From Asticcacaulis endophyticus (GTDB taxonomy: Bacteria; Pseudomonadota; Alphaproteobacteria; Caulobacterales; Caulobacteraceae), in assembly GCF_014652575.1 (NCBI RefSeq), contig NZ_BMZB01000001.1:1541722-1605721 (forward strand): DNA of 64,000 nucleotides, given 5' to 3'. The notes under the pieces are model-generated. The model was not told where the DNA came from. It did not search any database and worked only from the letters and a program-made list of their open reading frames with translations. Both the position numbers and the translations under genes were made by a program. This document shows positions 7,472-17,581 of the stretch, piece after piece; positions within the stretch are counted from its first letter, which is position 1; every line of letters begins with the position of its first letter.

Positions 7472-9637
7472 TCAGCCCTTGGTCTCACTCAGACGAAGGT
7501 CATAAAGCCGGATGCCGAGCTTACGGGCGCTGGCAGACGCTTTGGGCGACGGCTTAAGCGAGGCCTCAAGATCGGGTTCCAGTCGGATGTTCAGGGATTT
7601 GCCCTTGATCCAGCGGCGCGGAATGACGATTTCATGGTCGGTGATCTGAGTCGTCAGATCTAGGTGCGTCAGCAGGCGGTCATTGACATAGACCTTGGTC
7701 TTATTGCCGCTTAGGAAGCTGAGCAGGCTTAAGGACAGGCTGATGTCATGGCGGGGTCGGTCGGCCAGTGGCAGGTTCAGTTCCGCCGGTTGTCCTGCGC
7801 GGCTCCACACGCCTTTTGAATCCGGCGACAACCAGTTGTCTTCAAGGAAGCAGGAGCCGAGCGCATTCCAGGTGAAGTTATAGTCTTCGTCGTATTCGAT
7901 ACCCGGCACTTGCGGTACTTGCGGCAGCTTATCCAGCATCTTTACCGGCGGCAGGATGAATAGGCCGTCCAGTTCGCGCAGGCGGTGTTGAGCCCCGGCC
8001 GGGGCCTGACACTTATTGAAAAAGACATAGAGGGTATCGGGGTCGAGCTTGCCCTCATTGAAATTGGCGTGGGCGATGCGCTCAAGCTGGGTCTGACGCG
8101 GGTGCGGACGGGCGGCATACATGGTGTTGACCGGCACGGCATGGGACACCGAGCGCCAGGTTAGCTCATAAAACAGGCGCTTATTGATATGGGCATTGGC
8201 GGGCTGAAACGACACCAGATCAGCATTGGTGATCAGGTCGTCCCACAGCTTTGACGGCACTTTCTGATAGACGGTGCGGTTGGCGGCCATCGCCGTTTCG
8301 GAATGGACCGATTTGGCAAACGGGGCGATGTCGATAACCTGTATGACCAGAGCCAGCGGCAGGATAATCGCCACGGTCTTGAGGCGTGTGCGATAGACGG
8401 TCAGGATCGCCAGCAGCACCATGAAATAGGCCATCGGCCAGAACATCCGCCCGGACGCGCGCATGATGCCTAGCACGCCGTCTAGGGCCTTGGGTGTCTC
8501 ATACTTAAAGATTTCGATATTGTAGAATTGCACCTTGCTCGACAGGGCGATAACGAACAAAACCACGAATGGCCCGATCAGCCAGACGGATTTCGACAGG
8601 GTGTCGCGGATGGTGCGCGCGCCTTCGGAGCGGTAAAATAGTACGATGGCGGCAACGATCAGGAACAAAAGCCCTGCGCCCATATACATGAAGCCTTCCA
8701 TCGACTGCCCGCCGTCTTGCGGGACTGAGACAAGGCCGCCGAAAGTGAAATCCTTACGTGACGGATTGAACAGGGCGTCAAGGCCCATCGAGTAAAAGCC
8801 GTAGCCGAAGCTGCCCGCGCTCTGACCGGGGGCATAGGCCCCTGACAGGCCAAGGGTGATGATCGGTGCCAGCAGGGTCAGGATCGCCACGCCGACCGTG
8901 CGGGCGACCTGAATGAACTCACGCGCCATAAGCTGCGGCCAGACGCGGCGCAGTTGTTCCGCCCCCCACAGGGCCAGCACCATGATCAGGATATAGGGGT
9001 GGATAAAGCCGGTAATGCCCAGCATGATGGCCCAGTGAATGGCCTTGCCGCGCGGCGAAGTGATCTCGAAATAGATGTAAAACGCCCACAGGATCAGGAA
9101 CTGCGCCACCAGCGTATCGTGCATGATGCGGTTGAACAAAGTCGGCACCAGCGTCAGCAGAACGGCCCCCACAAGGGCGGCCCAAAACGACGGGGCATGA
9201 CGTTGCAACAGCTTATAGGCCAGATAAAAATGGGCGCAGATGCAGAACAGGAACCACGGGCCGATATACTGAAAATTGGCGGGTAAAAGCGGGGATATCG
9301 GCTTGAGCGGCAGGGCAAATAAGGGGTTCGAGTCGGTATAGATGACGCTTAAGCCGGTCGGGTGGGCCAGCAAATTCTGATGGTTAAAGCCGTCGGCGCC
9401 ATATCGAAAGGCGTGCCAGCCGAGTACATGCTGGCCCCAGTCTTTCTGGAACAGCCAGCTTACATTGGTCGGATCAAGCACGGCCGGATGAAAAAACCAC
9501 AGGAAAATCAAAATAGGCGCGGCGACCAGCGCGATTTGTTTCGCCAGCTCTTTTTTGTCGCCCAACAGAGTGTCCACGCGTTCAGACAGGGTCATGAAAC
9601 CGAATATGCCTTTTGAATAATAATAGCGGTCCGACAT
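7472..9637 (-). CDS. Polytopic membrane protein, DUF6311-like (copy 2)
   Basis: 721 residues, paralogous to the gene at 5248-7317: it has DWGQHVLGWHAFR, GADGFNHQNLLAHPTG and VIYTDSNP in the same order, many transmembrane segments and a soluble C-terminal region of about 250 residues. The frame stays open upstream into carB, but the ATG at 9637 (MSDRYYYSKG) avoids that overlap; a second candidate is the ATG at 9595 (MTLSERVDTL). The 154-bp gap to copy 1 suggests a tandem duplication, possibly transcribed together. Function is unproven; GT-C-type glycosyl transfer is inferred from topology and the N-terminal acidic loop. Confidence 0.7.
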   Translation of the reverse strand: MSDRYYYSKGIFGFMTLSERVDTLLGDKKELAKQIALVAAPILIFLWFFHPAVLDPTNVSWLFQKDWGQHVLGWHAFRYGADGFNHQNLLAHPTGLSVIYTDSNPLFALPLKPISPLLPANFQYIGPWFLFCICAHFYLAYKLLQRHAPSFWAALVGAVLLTLVPTLFNRIMHDTLVAQFLILWAFYIYFEITSPRGKAIHWAIMLGITGFIHPYILIMVLALWGAEQLRRVWPQLMAREFIQVARTVGVAILTLLAPIITLGLSGAYAPGQSAGSFGYGFYSMGLDALFNPSRKDFTFGGLVSVPQDGGQSMEGFMYMGAGLLFLIVAAIVLFYRSEGARTIRDTLSKSVWLIGPFVVLFVIALSSKVQFYNIEIFKYETPKALDGVLGIMRASGRMFWPMAYFMVLLAILTVYRTRLKTVAIILPLALVIQVIDIAPFAKSVHSETAMAANRTVYQKVPSKLWDDLITNADLVSFQPANAHINKRLFYELTWRSVSHAVPVNTMYAARPHPRQTQLERIAHANFNEGKLDPDTLYVFFNKCQAPAGAQHRLRELDGLFILPPVKMLDKLPQVPQVPGIEYDEDYNFTWNALGSCFLEDNWLSPDSKGVWSRAGQPAELNLPLADRPRHDISLSLSLLSFLSGNKTKVYVNDRLLTHLDLTTQITDHEIVIPRRWIKGKSLNIRLEPDLEASLKPSPKASASARKLGIRLYDLRLSETKG

Positions 9638-9744
9638 AGCAAAGCCGATCGCTGCCGTGAAATTACGTTTTGTAAGTGCGAAATAAACGCCCTGCCGATC
9701 ACGCAACCATACACGAAATCGTGAAGACAGGGAAGCGGTGTAAA

Positions 9745-9778
9745 AAAACCTCCTGCGACCGGGATCACAGGAGGTTTT
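9745..9778 (-). terminator. Rho-independent terminator of carB
   Basis: Stem AAAACCTCCTG / CAGGAGGTTTT (11 bp) with a 12-nt loop. On the minus strand it is followed by a run of T (the A run at 9742-9748). It lies 22 bp after the carB stop. Confidence 0.85.
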
Positions 9779-9800
9779 AAATTTTAAACGCCAATAAGGA

Positions 9801-12800
9801 CTAGGCGTATTCCTGAATGGATCGCACGTCGAGGTCCTCTTTACGGCCGGACGCGATGGCGCGGGCGGCCGCCACAGCACCAGACGCCGTGGTGTAGTAA
9901 GGAATCTTCATCATCAAAGCCGTGCGGCGGATTGAGAACGAATCGGCCAGAGACTGCTTGCCTTCGGTGGTGTTGAACAGAAGCTGGATCTCACCGTTTT
10001 TCATGGCATCCAGAATGTTTGGACGGCCTTCCAGCACCTTTTTGATGCGCTCAACCGCCACACCCTGTTCGGCCAGATAGTCGCAGGTGCCACCGGTCGA
10101 GACGACCTTAAAGCCCTGAGCCAGCAGGGTTTTTACGGGTTCAATAATGGTTGGCTTATCCTGATCCTTGACGGAGACAAACACGGTGCCACCGGTCGGC
10201 AGAACCGTGCCGCCACCCAGTTGCGACTTGGCAAAGGCGCGCGAGAACGCGTCAATCATCTCTTCGCCGTCGCGCACCCAATCTAAGCCCATGACTTCGC
10301 CGGTCGAGCGCATCTCAGGGCCAAGCACCGTATCGACATTGGCGAAGCGCGCGAACGGGAACACGGCCTCTTTCACCGCAACGTGCCGATAATCTCTGGG
10401 CTTAAGACCAAAGCCCGACAGCGGCTTACCGGCCATGACCTTGGCGGCGATTCCGGCCAGTGGCTGACCCAGAGTCTTGGCGACGAATGGCACGGTCCGT
10501 GAGGCGCGGGGGTTGACTTCAAGGACGTAAATCTTCGGATCGGTATAGGGGTTTTCGATCGCAAACTGCACGTTCATCAGGCCGCGCACCTTGAGCGCCT
10601 TGGCCAGTTCGACGGTTTGGCGCTCAAGCTCTTTGACGGTTTCGGGTTTGAGCGAAAATGGCGGCAGCGAACAGGCGGAGTCGCCGGAATGGACGCCGGC
10701 TTCTTCGATATGTTCCATGATGCCGGCCACAAACACCGTGTCGCCATCGGCCAGAGCGTCGGCATCGACTTCGATCGCAGCCGACAGGTACTGGTCGATC
10801 AGGACAGGCGATGAGCCGGACACCTTAACGGCCTCAGTAACATAGCGGGTCAGTTGCTCGTCGTCGCGGATGATTTCCATGGCGCGGCCACCCAATACAT
10901 AGGACGGGCGGATGACGATGGGATAGCCGACCTGATGACAGGCCTTGAAGGCTTCTTCGGGGCTGCGGGCGATGGCGTTGATCGGCTGACGCAGGCCGAT
11001 TTCGGTCAGCAATTGCTGAAAGCGCTCACGGTCTTCGGCCAGGTCAATCGCATCCGGCGTGGTGCCAAGGATGGGGATGCCTTCATCTTCGAGGGCTTGC
11101 GCGAGCTTGAGCGGGGTCTGGCCGCCGAACTGCACGACCACACCGGCCAGTTCGCCTTTTGACATTTCAACGCTGATCAGTTCCAGCACGTCTTCGGCGG
11201 TCAGCGGCTCGAAATAAAGGCGGTCGGACGTGTCATAGTCGGTCGATACGGTTTCGGGGTTGCAGTTGACCATGATGGCTTCAAGGTCGATGTCCTTGAA
11301 CGCGAAGGCGGCATGGCAGCAGCAGTAATCGAACTCAATGCCTTGCCCAATTCTGTTGGGCCCACCGCCGAGGATGATGGCCTTCTTGCGATCGGTCGGT
11401 GCGGCTTCACATTCGGGCACCTGACCGAGCGCGCCGGTCTCATAGGTCGAATACATATAGGCGGTCGAGGACGCAAATTCGGCGGCACAGGTGTCGATGC
11501 GCTTATAGACCGGACGCACACCTAAGCCGCGGCGGGCGTTACGCACTTCGGCTTCGGTCTGCTGGGTCAGGGCCGCCAGACGAGCGTCCGAGAAACCGAG
11601 ACCTTTCAAGAGGCGCATGGCATGGGCATCGGCGGGTAGGCCCTGTTCTGCGATTTTGGCTTCTTCAGCGACTATGGTTTCGATCTGGCGCAGGAACCAC
11701 GGCTCATAGAAACAGGCGGCGTTGATGTCTTCGACGCTCAAACCATGGCGGAAAGCCTGAGCAATGACACGCAGGCGGTCAGGGGTGGGGCGGCCCAGCT
11801 CGCGCACCACGGCTTCGCGGATGGCGTGCGGGCTTTCGGCGGTTTTGATGCCGGGGATATCGACCTCATCAAAGCCCGACAGGCCGGTTTCCAGCCCGCG
11901 CAGGGCCTTTTGCACCGATTCGGCAAAGGTCCGGCCAATGGCCATGACTTCACCGACCGACTTCATCGAGGTGCCGAGCAGGGGCTCAGAGCCCGGATAT
12001 TTCTCAAACGCAAAGCGCGGAATCTTTGTGACGACATAGTCAATCGACGGCTCAAATGAGGCCGGTGTGACCTTAGTGATGTCGTTCGATAGTTCATCCA
12101 GCGTATAGCCGACCGCCAGCTTGGCCGCGATCTTGGCAATCGGGAAGCCGGTCGCTTTTGAAGCCAGCGCGGAGGAGCGCGACACGCGCGGGTTCATCTC
12201 GATCACGATCATGCGGCCATCGGCGGGATTGAGCGCGAACTGCACGTTCGATCCGCCGGTCTCCACCCCGATTTCGCGCAGGACGGCGATCGAGGCCGAA
12301 CGCATGATCTGATATTCTTTGTCGGTCAGGGTCAGGGCTGGGGCGACGGTGATGGAATCGCCGGTATGCACGCCCATCGGATCGACGTTTTCGATCGAAC
12401 AGACGATGATGCAGTTGTCGGCGCGGTCACGCACGACTTCCATCTCATATTCTTTCCAGCCGACGATGGATTCCTCGATCAGGACTTCGGTGGTGGGCGA
12501 AAGATCAAGGCCGTTCAGGACGATCTCTTTGAACTCTTCCTGATTGTAGGCAATGCCACCGCCGGTGCCCGCCAGCGTAAAGGATGGGCGGATCACGGCG
12601 GGCAGACCACCAATGGCCTCCAAACCGGCCACAGCTTCTTCCCAGGTGTGGGCGACGGCGGACTTGGCCGATTCGAGGCCGAGCTTATCCATCGCATCGC
12701 GGAACTTTTGACGGTCTTCGGCTTTGTCGATCACCTCGGCCTTGGCGCCGATCATTTCGACATTGTACTTGGTAAGGACGCCCGAAGCATCCAGTGCCAG

Positions 12801-13097
12801 CGCGCAGTTCAGCGCCGTTTGACCGCCCATGGTGGGCAGGAGCGCGTCCGGGCGCTCTTTGGCGATGATTTTTTCAACGAAATCAGGGGTGATCGGTTCG
12901 ATATAGGTCGCATCGGCGATGTTCGGATCGGTCATGATCGTCGCCGGATTGGAGTTGACCAGAATGATCCGGTAGCCTTCTTCGCGTAGTGCCTTACAGG
13001 CCTGAACGCCGGAATAGTCAAACTCGCAGGCCTGACCAATGACGATCGGACCCGCGCCGATAATGAGGATGGATTTAATATCGGTACGTTTGGGCAT
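9801..13097 (-). CDS. carB: Carbamoyl-phosphate synthase large subunit
   Basis: 1098 residues, the usual size. It makes carbamoyl phosphate from bicarbonate, ATP and ammonia delivered by CarA, feeding arginine and pyrimidine synthesis. Two homologous ATP-grasp halves are visible, opening with [22 protein letters not shown] at the N-terminus and with [20 protein letters not shown] in the middle; each contains a [10 protein letters not shown] or [10 protein letters not shown] metal-binding motif. The last 150 residues or so form the MGS-like allosteric domain ([14 protein letters not shown]). carA lies upstream with a 291-bp gap full of palindromes, an unusually long spacing for carAB. Confidence 0.98.
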   Translation of the reverse strand: MPKRTDIKSILIIGAGPIVIGQACEFDYSGVQACKALREEGYRIILVNSNPATIMTDPNIADATYIEPITPDFVEKIIAKERPDALLPTMGGQTALNCALALDASGVLTKYNVEMIGAKAEVIDKAEDRQKFRDAMDKLGLESAKSAVAHTWEEAVAGLEAIGGLPAVIRPSFTLAGTGGGIAYNQEEFKEIVLNGLDLSPTTEVLIEESIVGWKEYEMEVVRDRADNCIIVCSIENVDPMGVHTGDSITVAPALTLTDKEYQIMRSASIAVLREIGVETGGSNVQFALNPADGRMIVIEMNPRVSRSSALASKATGFPIAKIAAKLAVGYTLDELSNDITKVTPASFEPSIDYVVTKIPRFAFEKYPGSEPLLGTSMKSVGEVMAIGRTFAESVQKALRGLETGLSGFDEVDIPGIKTAESPHAIREAVVRELGRPTPDRLRVIAQAFRHGLSVEDINAACFYEPWFLRQIETIVAEEAKIAEQGLPADAHAMRLLKGLGFSDARLAALTQQTEAEVRNARRGLGVRPVYKRIDTCAAEFASSTAYMYSTYETGALGQVPECEAAPTDRKKAIILGGGPNRIGQGIEFDYCCCHAAFAFKDIDLEAIMVNCNPETVSTDYDTSDRLYFEPLTAEDVLELISVEMSKGELAGVVVQFGGQTPLKLAQALEDEGIPILGTTPDAIDLAEDRERFQQLLTEIGLRQPINAIARSPEEAFKACHQVGYPIVIRPSYVLGGRAMEIIRDDEQLTRYVTEAVKVSGSSPVLIDQYLSAAIEVDADALADGDTVFVAGIMEHIEEAGVHSGDSACSLPPFSLKPETVKELERQTVELAKALKVRGLMNVQFAIENPYTDPKIYVLEVNPRASRTVPFVAKTLGQPLAGIAAKVMAGKPLSGFGLKPRDYRHVAVKEAVFPFARFANVDTVLGPEMRSTGEVMGLDWVRDGEEMIDAFSRAFAKSQLGGGTVLPTGGTVFVSVKDQDKPTIIEPVKTLLAQGFKVVSTGGTCDYLAEQGVAVERIKKVLEGRPNILDAMKNGEIQLLFNTTEGKQSLADSFSIRRTALMMKIPYYTTASGAVAAARAIASGRKEDLDVRSIQEYA

Positions 13098-13262
13098 AGG
13101 TATTCAAGTCTCTCGTACGAAAACAGCGGGCGGCGCTATGGGCGCAGTCCGTTGATCTGTAGGGGCCCTTTAACGGGCGGTTTAATATGTAGGCTAAGCG
13201 GGTGCTTTAGAGGCTTAAGACCCCAAGCGCAACCCTTTATGTTTGGTTAATCTCACTTAGAA

Positions 13263-13380
13263 CCTCCCCTCTTGGAGGGGAGGGGGACCGCGCCGATTTA
13301 TCGGCGGGGTGGTGGGGTAAATACCCCCTCTTTCTTTTAAGCGAGGCCTAAAAGAAAGTTCCCCCTGCAACAGGGGAATC
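13263..13380. repeat. Cluster of four palindromes between carA and carB
   Basis: Consecutive hairpins: CCTCCCCTC / GAGGGGAGG at 13263-13283; GGGGTA-AA-TACCCC at 13314-13327; 10-bp perfect arms CTTTCTTTTA / TAAAAGAAAG around AGCGAGGCC at 13330-13358; and a CCCCTG / CAGGGG stem at 13362-13376. The first belongs to the GC-rich palindrome class also seen at 34899-34950 and 44701-44845. Confidence 0.7.
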
Positions 13381-13388
13381 TTAAGGGG

Positions 13389-14579
13389 TTACGCCACCAC
13401 CGCCTTCGCGTCTTTCATATATCCGGCAAAGCGTTCAAACAGATAGAGCGAATCGACCGGGCCGGGGGAGGCTTCGGGGTGGTGCTGAACCGAAAATACG
13501 GGCTTGTTCGCCAGCGCGATGCCGCAGTTGGTGTTGTCAAACAACGACACATGGGTTTCAACCACTCCAGCGGGCAAGCTATCCCGATCCACCGCAAAGC
13601 CGTGGTTCATCGACACGATCTCAACCTTATTGGTGGTGATATCCTTGACCGGATGGTTGGCGCCGTGGTGCCCCTGATCCATCTTGACGGTCTTGGCACC
13701 CAGCGCCAGAGCCAGCATCTGATGGCCCAGACAAATACCGAAAACGGGCGTACCCGACGCCACCAGCTTTTGGATTTCAGGCACGGCGTAGGCGCCGGTC
13801 GCGGCCGGATCGCCGGGGCCGTTCGACAACAGCACGCCATCGGGCTTCAGCGCCAGAATGTCTTCGGCCTTGGTTTCGGCCGGCACGATCTTCACCTTCG
13901 CGCCGATGTCAACCAGGGCGCGCAGGATGTTTTGCTTAACACCATAGTCGATGACCACGACATTATGCTCATGTTTCGTGCCGTCGCTATAGCCTTCCGG
14001 CCAGACCCACAGGTTGGTATTATAATCCGATGATTGCGCCGAGGTGGCTTTGATAGCGAGGTCGAGGCCGACCAGACCGGCCCACTCGGCGGCCTGTTTT
14101 TGCAACGCCGCGATATCGAACTTGCCTTCGGGATCATGGGCGATGACGCCGTGCGGCATACCGTGTTCACGGATGCGCTTGGTCAGGGCGCGAGTATCAA
14201 TCCCCGACAGAGCGACCACGCCGCGCGAGGTCAGCCAGTCGTTAAAGCTCATGGTCGAGCGCCAATTGGCCGGCGGGGTCGGGGCGTCGCGGAATATCGC
14301 ACCCTTGGCGGCGCGGGTCGGATCGTTGCCCAGTTGCTCAACATCGTCAGGGTTGACGCCGACATTGCCAACGTGCGGGAAGGTGAAGGCGACGATCTGA
14401 TCCATGTAGGATGGATCGGTCAGAATTTCCTGATAGCCGGTCATGGCGGTGTTGAAGCACACTTCGCCGAGGGCCGAGCCGGCAGCACCGTGGCCATAGC
14501 CCTGATAGACGGTGCCGTCCGCCAGAACCAGAACCCCCGTAACACCATTAAGTAACACGTCTTGGTTTCTTGGGGTCAT
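13389..14579 (-). CDS. carA: Carbamoyl-phosphate synthase small subunit (glutaminase)
   Basis: 396 residues. It hydrolyses glutamine and channels ammonia to CarB. The N-terminal CPSase domain begins with GVLVLADGTVYQGYG and contains NTAMTGYQEILTDPSY. The C-terminal class I glutamine amidotransferase has its nucleophilic Cys in GICLGHQM and the catalytic His and Glu in VQHHPEASPGP. The start at 14579 (MTPRNQDVLL) is preferred over an ATG 54 bp upstream, since the promoter at 14631-14659 would start transcription near the upstream codon. It is transcribed ahead of carB. No pyrimidine-attenuation hairpin is evident in the short leader. Confidence 0.97.
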   Translation of the reverse strand: MTPRNQDVLLNGVTGVLVLADGTVYQGYGHGAAGSALGEVCFNTAMTGYQEILTDPSYMDQIVAFTFPHVGNVGVNPDDVEQLGNDPTRAAKGAIFRDAPTPPANWRSTMSFNDWLTSRGVVALSGIDTRALTKRIREHGMPHGVIAHDPEGKFDIAALQKQAAEWAGLVGLDLAIKATSAQSSDYNTNLWVWPEGYSDGTKHEHNVVVIDYGVKQNILRALVDIGAKVKIVPAETKAEDILALKPDGVLLSNGPGDPAATGAYAVPEIQKLVASGTPVFGICLGHQMLALALGAKTVKMDQGHHGANHPVKDITTNKVEIVSMNHGFAVDRDSLPAGVVETHVSLFDNTNCGIALANKPVFSVQHHPEASPGPVDSLYLFERFAGYMKDAKAVVA

Positions 14580-14630
14580 GGGCTTTGGGACTCCGTATCT
14601 AATGGTCAGGGCTGCGGGTAAACGGCGGCA

Positions 14631-14659
14631 CACATAGGGGCCACGGGCGGCGGGGTCAA
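14631..14659 (-). promoter_or_regulatory. Predicted promoter of carA
   Basis: On the minus strand TTGACC (14659-14654) is followed after 17 bp by TATGTG (14636-14631). The predicted transcript start near 14624 leaves a leader of about 45 nt. Confidence 0.5.
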
Positions 14660-14722
14660 TGAATTTTCGGCATTAAGGATGAATTAACAGATCACGTTGG
14701 TTTGCCAAGTGTGAGCCGCGCC

Positions 14723-14751
14723 TTGACTTGGCCGCAATTGAAGGGTAGTTT
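14723..14751 (+). promoter_or_regulatory. Predicted promoter of the 48-residue protein gene
   Basis: TTGACT (14723-14728), 17 bp, then TAGTTT (14746-14751). Transcription from about 14758 would give a leader of about 147 nt containing a hairpin at 14830-14856 (ACGCCAAAGC paired with GCTTGGCGT, one bulge) ahead of an A/T-rich stretch. This accounts for most of the 325 bp between carA and the small gene. Confidence 0.4.
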
Positions 14752-14904
14752 CGGTGTTAACGATGATGTTCGGCAACTCTCTAAGCTCGTGATCGAGTGC
14801 CGAGCCCGTTTTCCCTTCTCTTACCGTTTAGACGCCAAAGCGCTTTTGCTTGGCGTTATTTATTATTTGGCCGCGCAGGACTTTGCGAGGCTTTAAGGAC
14901 TATT

Positions 14905-15051
14905 ATGCAAACGACCTATACCTTCTCACACGCCCCGCGCAGTCACTATATGACGCGCCCCACCCACAAATCGACCTCGACACGGATGCTCAAGGCCTGC
15001 GGTTTCAGCCGTCAGGAACTGCGGGCTATGGTTGCTGATATGCTCGGTTAA
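14905..15051 (+). CDS. Small uncharacterised protein (48 aa)
   Basis: The ATG at 14905 follows a clear TAAGGA site and opens a 48-codon frame. The product is basic, with a Ser/Thr/His-rich first half and a helical end (RMLKACGFSRQELRAMVADMLG) that looks like a short interaction or regulator helix. The frame remains open further upstream to 14797, but without a ribosome binding site. The stop overlaps the stop of the convergent serine hydrolase gene (TTAA, 15048-15051). I do not recognise a family. Expression is supported only by the binding site and the promoter 150 bp upstream. Confidence 0.55.
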   Translation: MQTTYTFSHAPRSHYMTRPTHKSTSTRMLKACGFSRQELRAMVADMLG

Positions 15052-16295
15052 GCGGTCAGGTTTTCAAGGCCTAGCCTTGACGCTTCCTTGCGCAGTTTCT
15101 TCTGCATCGGCATGAACTGCGCGGCCCCCGATCCATCGCAATTATAAAGGATGGCCAGCGTCAACTGGTCATCGTGATAGCTGCGCAGGTGGCCGGTAAA
15201 GCCATTTATCCGCCCGCCGTGGGTGGCAAAGCGGCGCTCATCTTCAAATCCCAGCCCCAGACCAAAGCCGTATTCCAGTGGCTCGGCGCCTCGCCGCTCA
15301 AAAGCCGGCTGGCCATTTTTCAGCAGGGCCGGGGTCATCATGGCGGCCACGCTGTCGGGCTTTAGCACCTTGCCGTTCATAAGGCCATGATGCCACAGGA
15401 TCAGGTCTTCGGTGGTTGACCGGATCGCGCCCGCGCCGGCGATGAACGTCGCCGACAGGGGCTTATTTTCCACAAAGCCGTGCGGCGCACGGAACTCAGG
15501 GCGATAGCCGTTAGACCCACCGGTGATGACCGTATCCACCGTATCAATCGACGACTGCGTCATGCCCGCAGGATGGAACAGCCGCTCAGCGCAGAACTGC
15601 GCGAACGACATGCCCGATAGCTGCTCAACAATGATGCTCAACAGCGTAAAGGCCGAGTTGGAATAGAGCCATGCCGCTCCGGGTTGGGCGCGGTACAGCG
15701 GCTGACGGGCGCGGATGATCGACAGCAGTTCCGTGCCATTAAAATCGCGGTCGCGGGCGTTATCGAGCACCACATGGCTCTGGCCGTTGACATAATCGCC
15801 CATGCCGGAGGTGTGGCTCATCAACTGGGCCAGAGTGATCTTATCGGCCTTGGGGAAGTCTGGCAGGAACCTTGCCAGCGGATCATGGACGCTCAGCTTA
15901 CCGTCTTCGGCCAGGGCCATGATGGCGGCAGCGGTAAATTGCTTGGTGATTGACGCAATCCGAAACGTGGTTTGCGGCGTGACTTCGCGCCCCGCCTCGA
16001 CATCAGCCAGGCCGAACCCTTTGGAAAACAGCACAACGCCTTGATGGGCGACCGTCAGCGACAGGCCGGGCGTCAGCTTATCGTCGATCATCTTTTGGGC
16101 GATGTTCGTCAGCGACGGCCAGTCTTTTAGGGCGGCGCGTTTCAGTGTCGGCGCTTTAGGGGTGGCGGGTTTCGGCTGAGGCTTGGCGGTAAGATAGGGC
16201 ACGGCCGCACTACCGCCAAGTGCCGCTAGCGCCATCAGCACAGTGCCGCGGCGGGTAAAGCTTTTAGGCGGTGTACGGGGATCAAACATAGGCAC
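15048..16295 (-). CDS. Serine hydrolase, beta-lactamase class C / PBP4* family
   Basis: 415 residues. The beta-lactamase fold is shown by S115-I-T-K118 (ASITKQFT), the Tyr-x-Asn motif in LYSNSAF and a late HGGR in place of the KTG triad. The N-terminus (RRGTVLMALAALGGSA) is a twin-arginine-like signal or membrane anchor with a Pro/Lys-rich spacer, so it probably acts in the periplasm. Family members include esterases, D-aminopeptidases and penicillin-binding proteins; the substrate cannot be assigned. Either the first ATG or the one 6 bp later could be the start. The gene converges on the 48-residue protein gene with overlapping stop codons. Confidence 0.88.
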   Translation of the reverse strand: MPMFDPRTPPKSFTRRGTVLMALAALGGSAAVPYLTAKPQPKPATPKAPTLKRAALKDWPSLTNIAQKMIDDKLTPGLSLTVAHQGVVLFSKGFGLADVEAGREVTPQTTFRIASITKQFTAAAIMALAEDGKLSVHDPLARFLPDFPKADKITLAQLMSHTSGMGDYVNGQSHVVLDNARDRDFNGTELLSIIRARQPLYRAQPGAAWLYSNSAFTLLSIIVEQLSGMSFAQFCAERLFHPAGMTQSSIDTVDTVITGGSNGYRPEFRAPHGFVENKPLSATFIAGAGAIRSTTEDLILWHHGLMNGKVLKPDSVAAMMTPALLKNGQPAFERRGAEPLEYGFGLGLGFEDERRFATHGGRINGFTGHLRSYHDDQLTLAILYNCDGSGAAQFMPMQKKLRKEASRLGLENLTA

Positions 16296-16590
16296 TGCAC
16301 TCTACCAAACGATATGCCATGCGCCGGTGTTGCGGCACATATCAGATAGCGAATCCGGGATAAGGTTAAGTTTACCCTAATAAGGAAATGGTTTCCAAAT
16401 GGTTTCACAGTTGAAACGCGGATATACCGATGCGCGATTTACCACTGAATTGTGCTCAAAACATGATTGCGGCGCAAAACCGTCAAAAAACCCATAATGT
16501 GACAGCGTTTACCGGCTTGCATGGTGCGTCAAAATCGTATCAATAAATTTCAACGTCCTATTTTAACCGCACATTTCATAAGTGATTTTC

Positions 16591-17565
16591 ATGCGCCCGA
16601 CCTTAAGCCAATTTCTCGATGCCTTGCCGGCAACTGTGCCGTCTAATCTGAAAGCGCTGGTGCTTGATATGGCGGCCGCTTGCCGCGATATCGGCCAGAC
16701 GGTCAACAACAGCGCCATTACCGGCAAACAGGGCGCACTGGCTCAGGAAAATGTGCAGGGCGAGGTGCAAAAGGAACTGGATGTCATCGCCAATGACATG
16801 ATGCTGGAGCCTGAGCGCTGGCATGGCCGGGTGGCGGCAGTGGCGTCTGAGGAAATGGATACCCTGCATCCGATTGCTGATGGCGGTGAGTATCTGCTGG
16901 TGTTTGACCCGATCGACGGGTCGTCCAATCTGGATGTCAACGGTGTGGTCGGCACGATCTTTTCGATCCTTGACGCGCCCAAGGGGCGGGCGGTGACCGA
17001 AGCCGATTTCCTTAAACCCGGTAAGGAACAGGTCGCCGCCGGTTACACGGCTTACGGCCCGCAGACGACGATGATGCTGACGCTGGGGGCGGGGACTTTT
17101 GCTTTTTCCATCGACCATGACCGCGGCGAATGGGTGCTGATCCGCGATCAGGTCGCTATCCCGGAATCGACGCGTGAGTTTGCCATCAACATGTCCAATC
17201 ACCGTCATTGGGAAGCGCCGGTGCGCCGTTATATTGATGAGTGTGTGGCCGGCAAGGATGGCCCGCGCGGGGTTGATTTCAACATGCGCTGGCTGGCGTC
17301 CATGGTCGGGGATATTCACCGCATTCTGACGCGCGGCGGGGTGTTTATCTATCCGGTCGATCAGCGCGCCAGTGGTAAAAATGGCAAGCTGCGGCTGCTG
17401 TATGAGTGCAACCCGATTGCGATGGTGATCGAGCAGGCGGGCGGGACGGCGACCGATGGCCATCAGCGTATTCTGGATATCGCACCGACCGCCTTGCATC
17501 AGCGCACGGGTGTTGTGCTGGGTTCAAAAGAAGAGGTCGCGCGGGTCACGCAGTATCACGGCTGA
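16591..17565 (+). CDS. fbp: Fructose-1,6-bisphosphatase class 1
   Basis: 324 residues from the ATG at 16591 (an in-frame GTG at 16582 would add three). It removes the 1-phosphate from fructose-1,6-bisphosphate in gluconeogenesis. The metal site is VFDPIDGSSNLDVN, preceded by the acidic SEEMD; later NMSNHRHWE and the substrate-binding IYPVDQRASGKNGKLRLLYECNPI region match class 1 enzymes. It lies alone on the plus strand about 2 kb from the minus-strand fba-pgk-gap group, so the pathway is locally clustered though not one operon. The 295 bp upstream contain no gene or strong promoter; TGACAGCGTTTACC at 16500-16513 is only half symmetric. Confidence 0.96.
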   Translation: MRPTLSQFLDALPATVPSNLKALVLDMAAACRDIGQTVNNSAITGKQGALAQENVQGEVQKELDVIANDMMLEPERWHGRVAAVASEEMDTLHPIADGGEYLLVFDPIDGSSNLDVNGVVGTIFSILDAPKGRAVTEADFLKPGKEQVAAGYTAYGPQTTMMLTLGAGTFAFSIDHDRGEWVLIRDQVAIPESTREFAINMSNHRHWEAPVRRYIDECVAGKDGPRGVDFNMRWLASMVGDIHRILTRGGVFIYPVDQRASGKNGKLRLLYECNPIAMVIEQAGGTATDGHQRILDIAPTALHQRTGVVLGSKEEVARVTQYHG

Positions 17566-17581
17566 GGTCAAGTCACCATTC

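Noticed and set aside
14691-14904. Stand-alone small RNA (SRP or other housekeeping RNA) in the carA upstream region
   Set aside because: No SRP, tmRNA or RNase P core motif is present; a leader of the 48-residue gene explains the structure better.
16500-16513. TGACAGCGTTTACC upstream of fbp as a LacI-type operator
   Set aside because: The two half-sites do not pair; only the central GCG resembles the family.
16603-17499. Open frame of 298 codons antisense to fbp
   Set aside because: It mirrors the codon bias of fbp, has no family features, and no ribosome binding site at its start.
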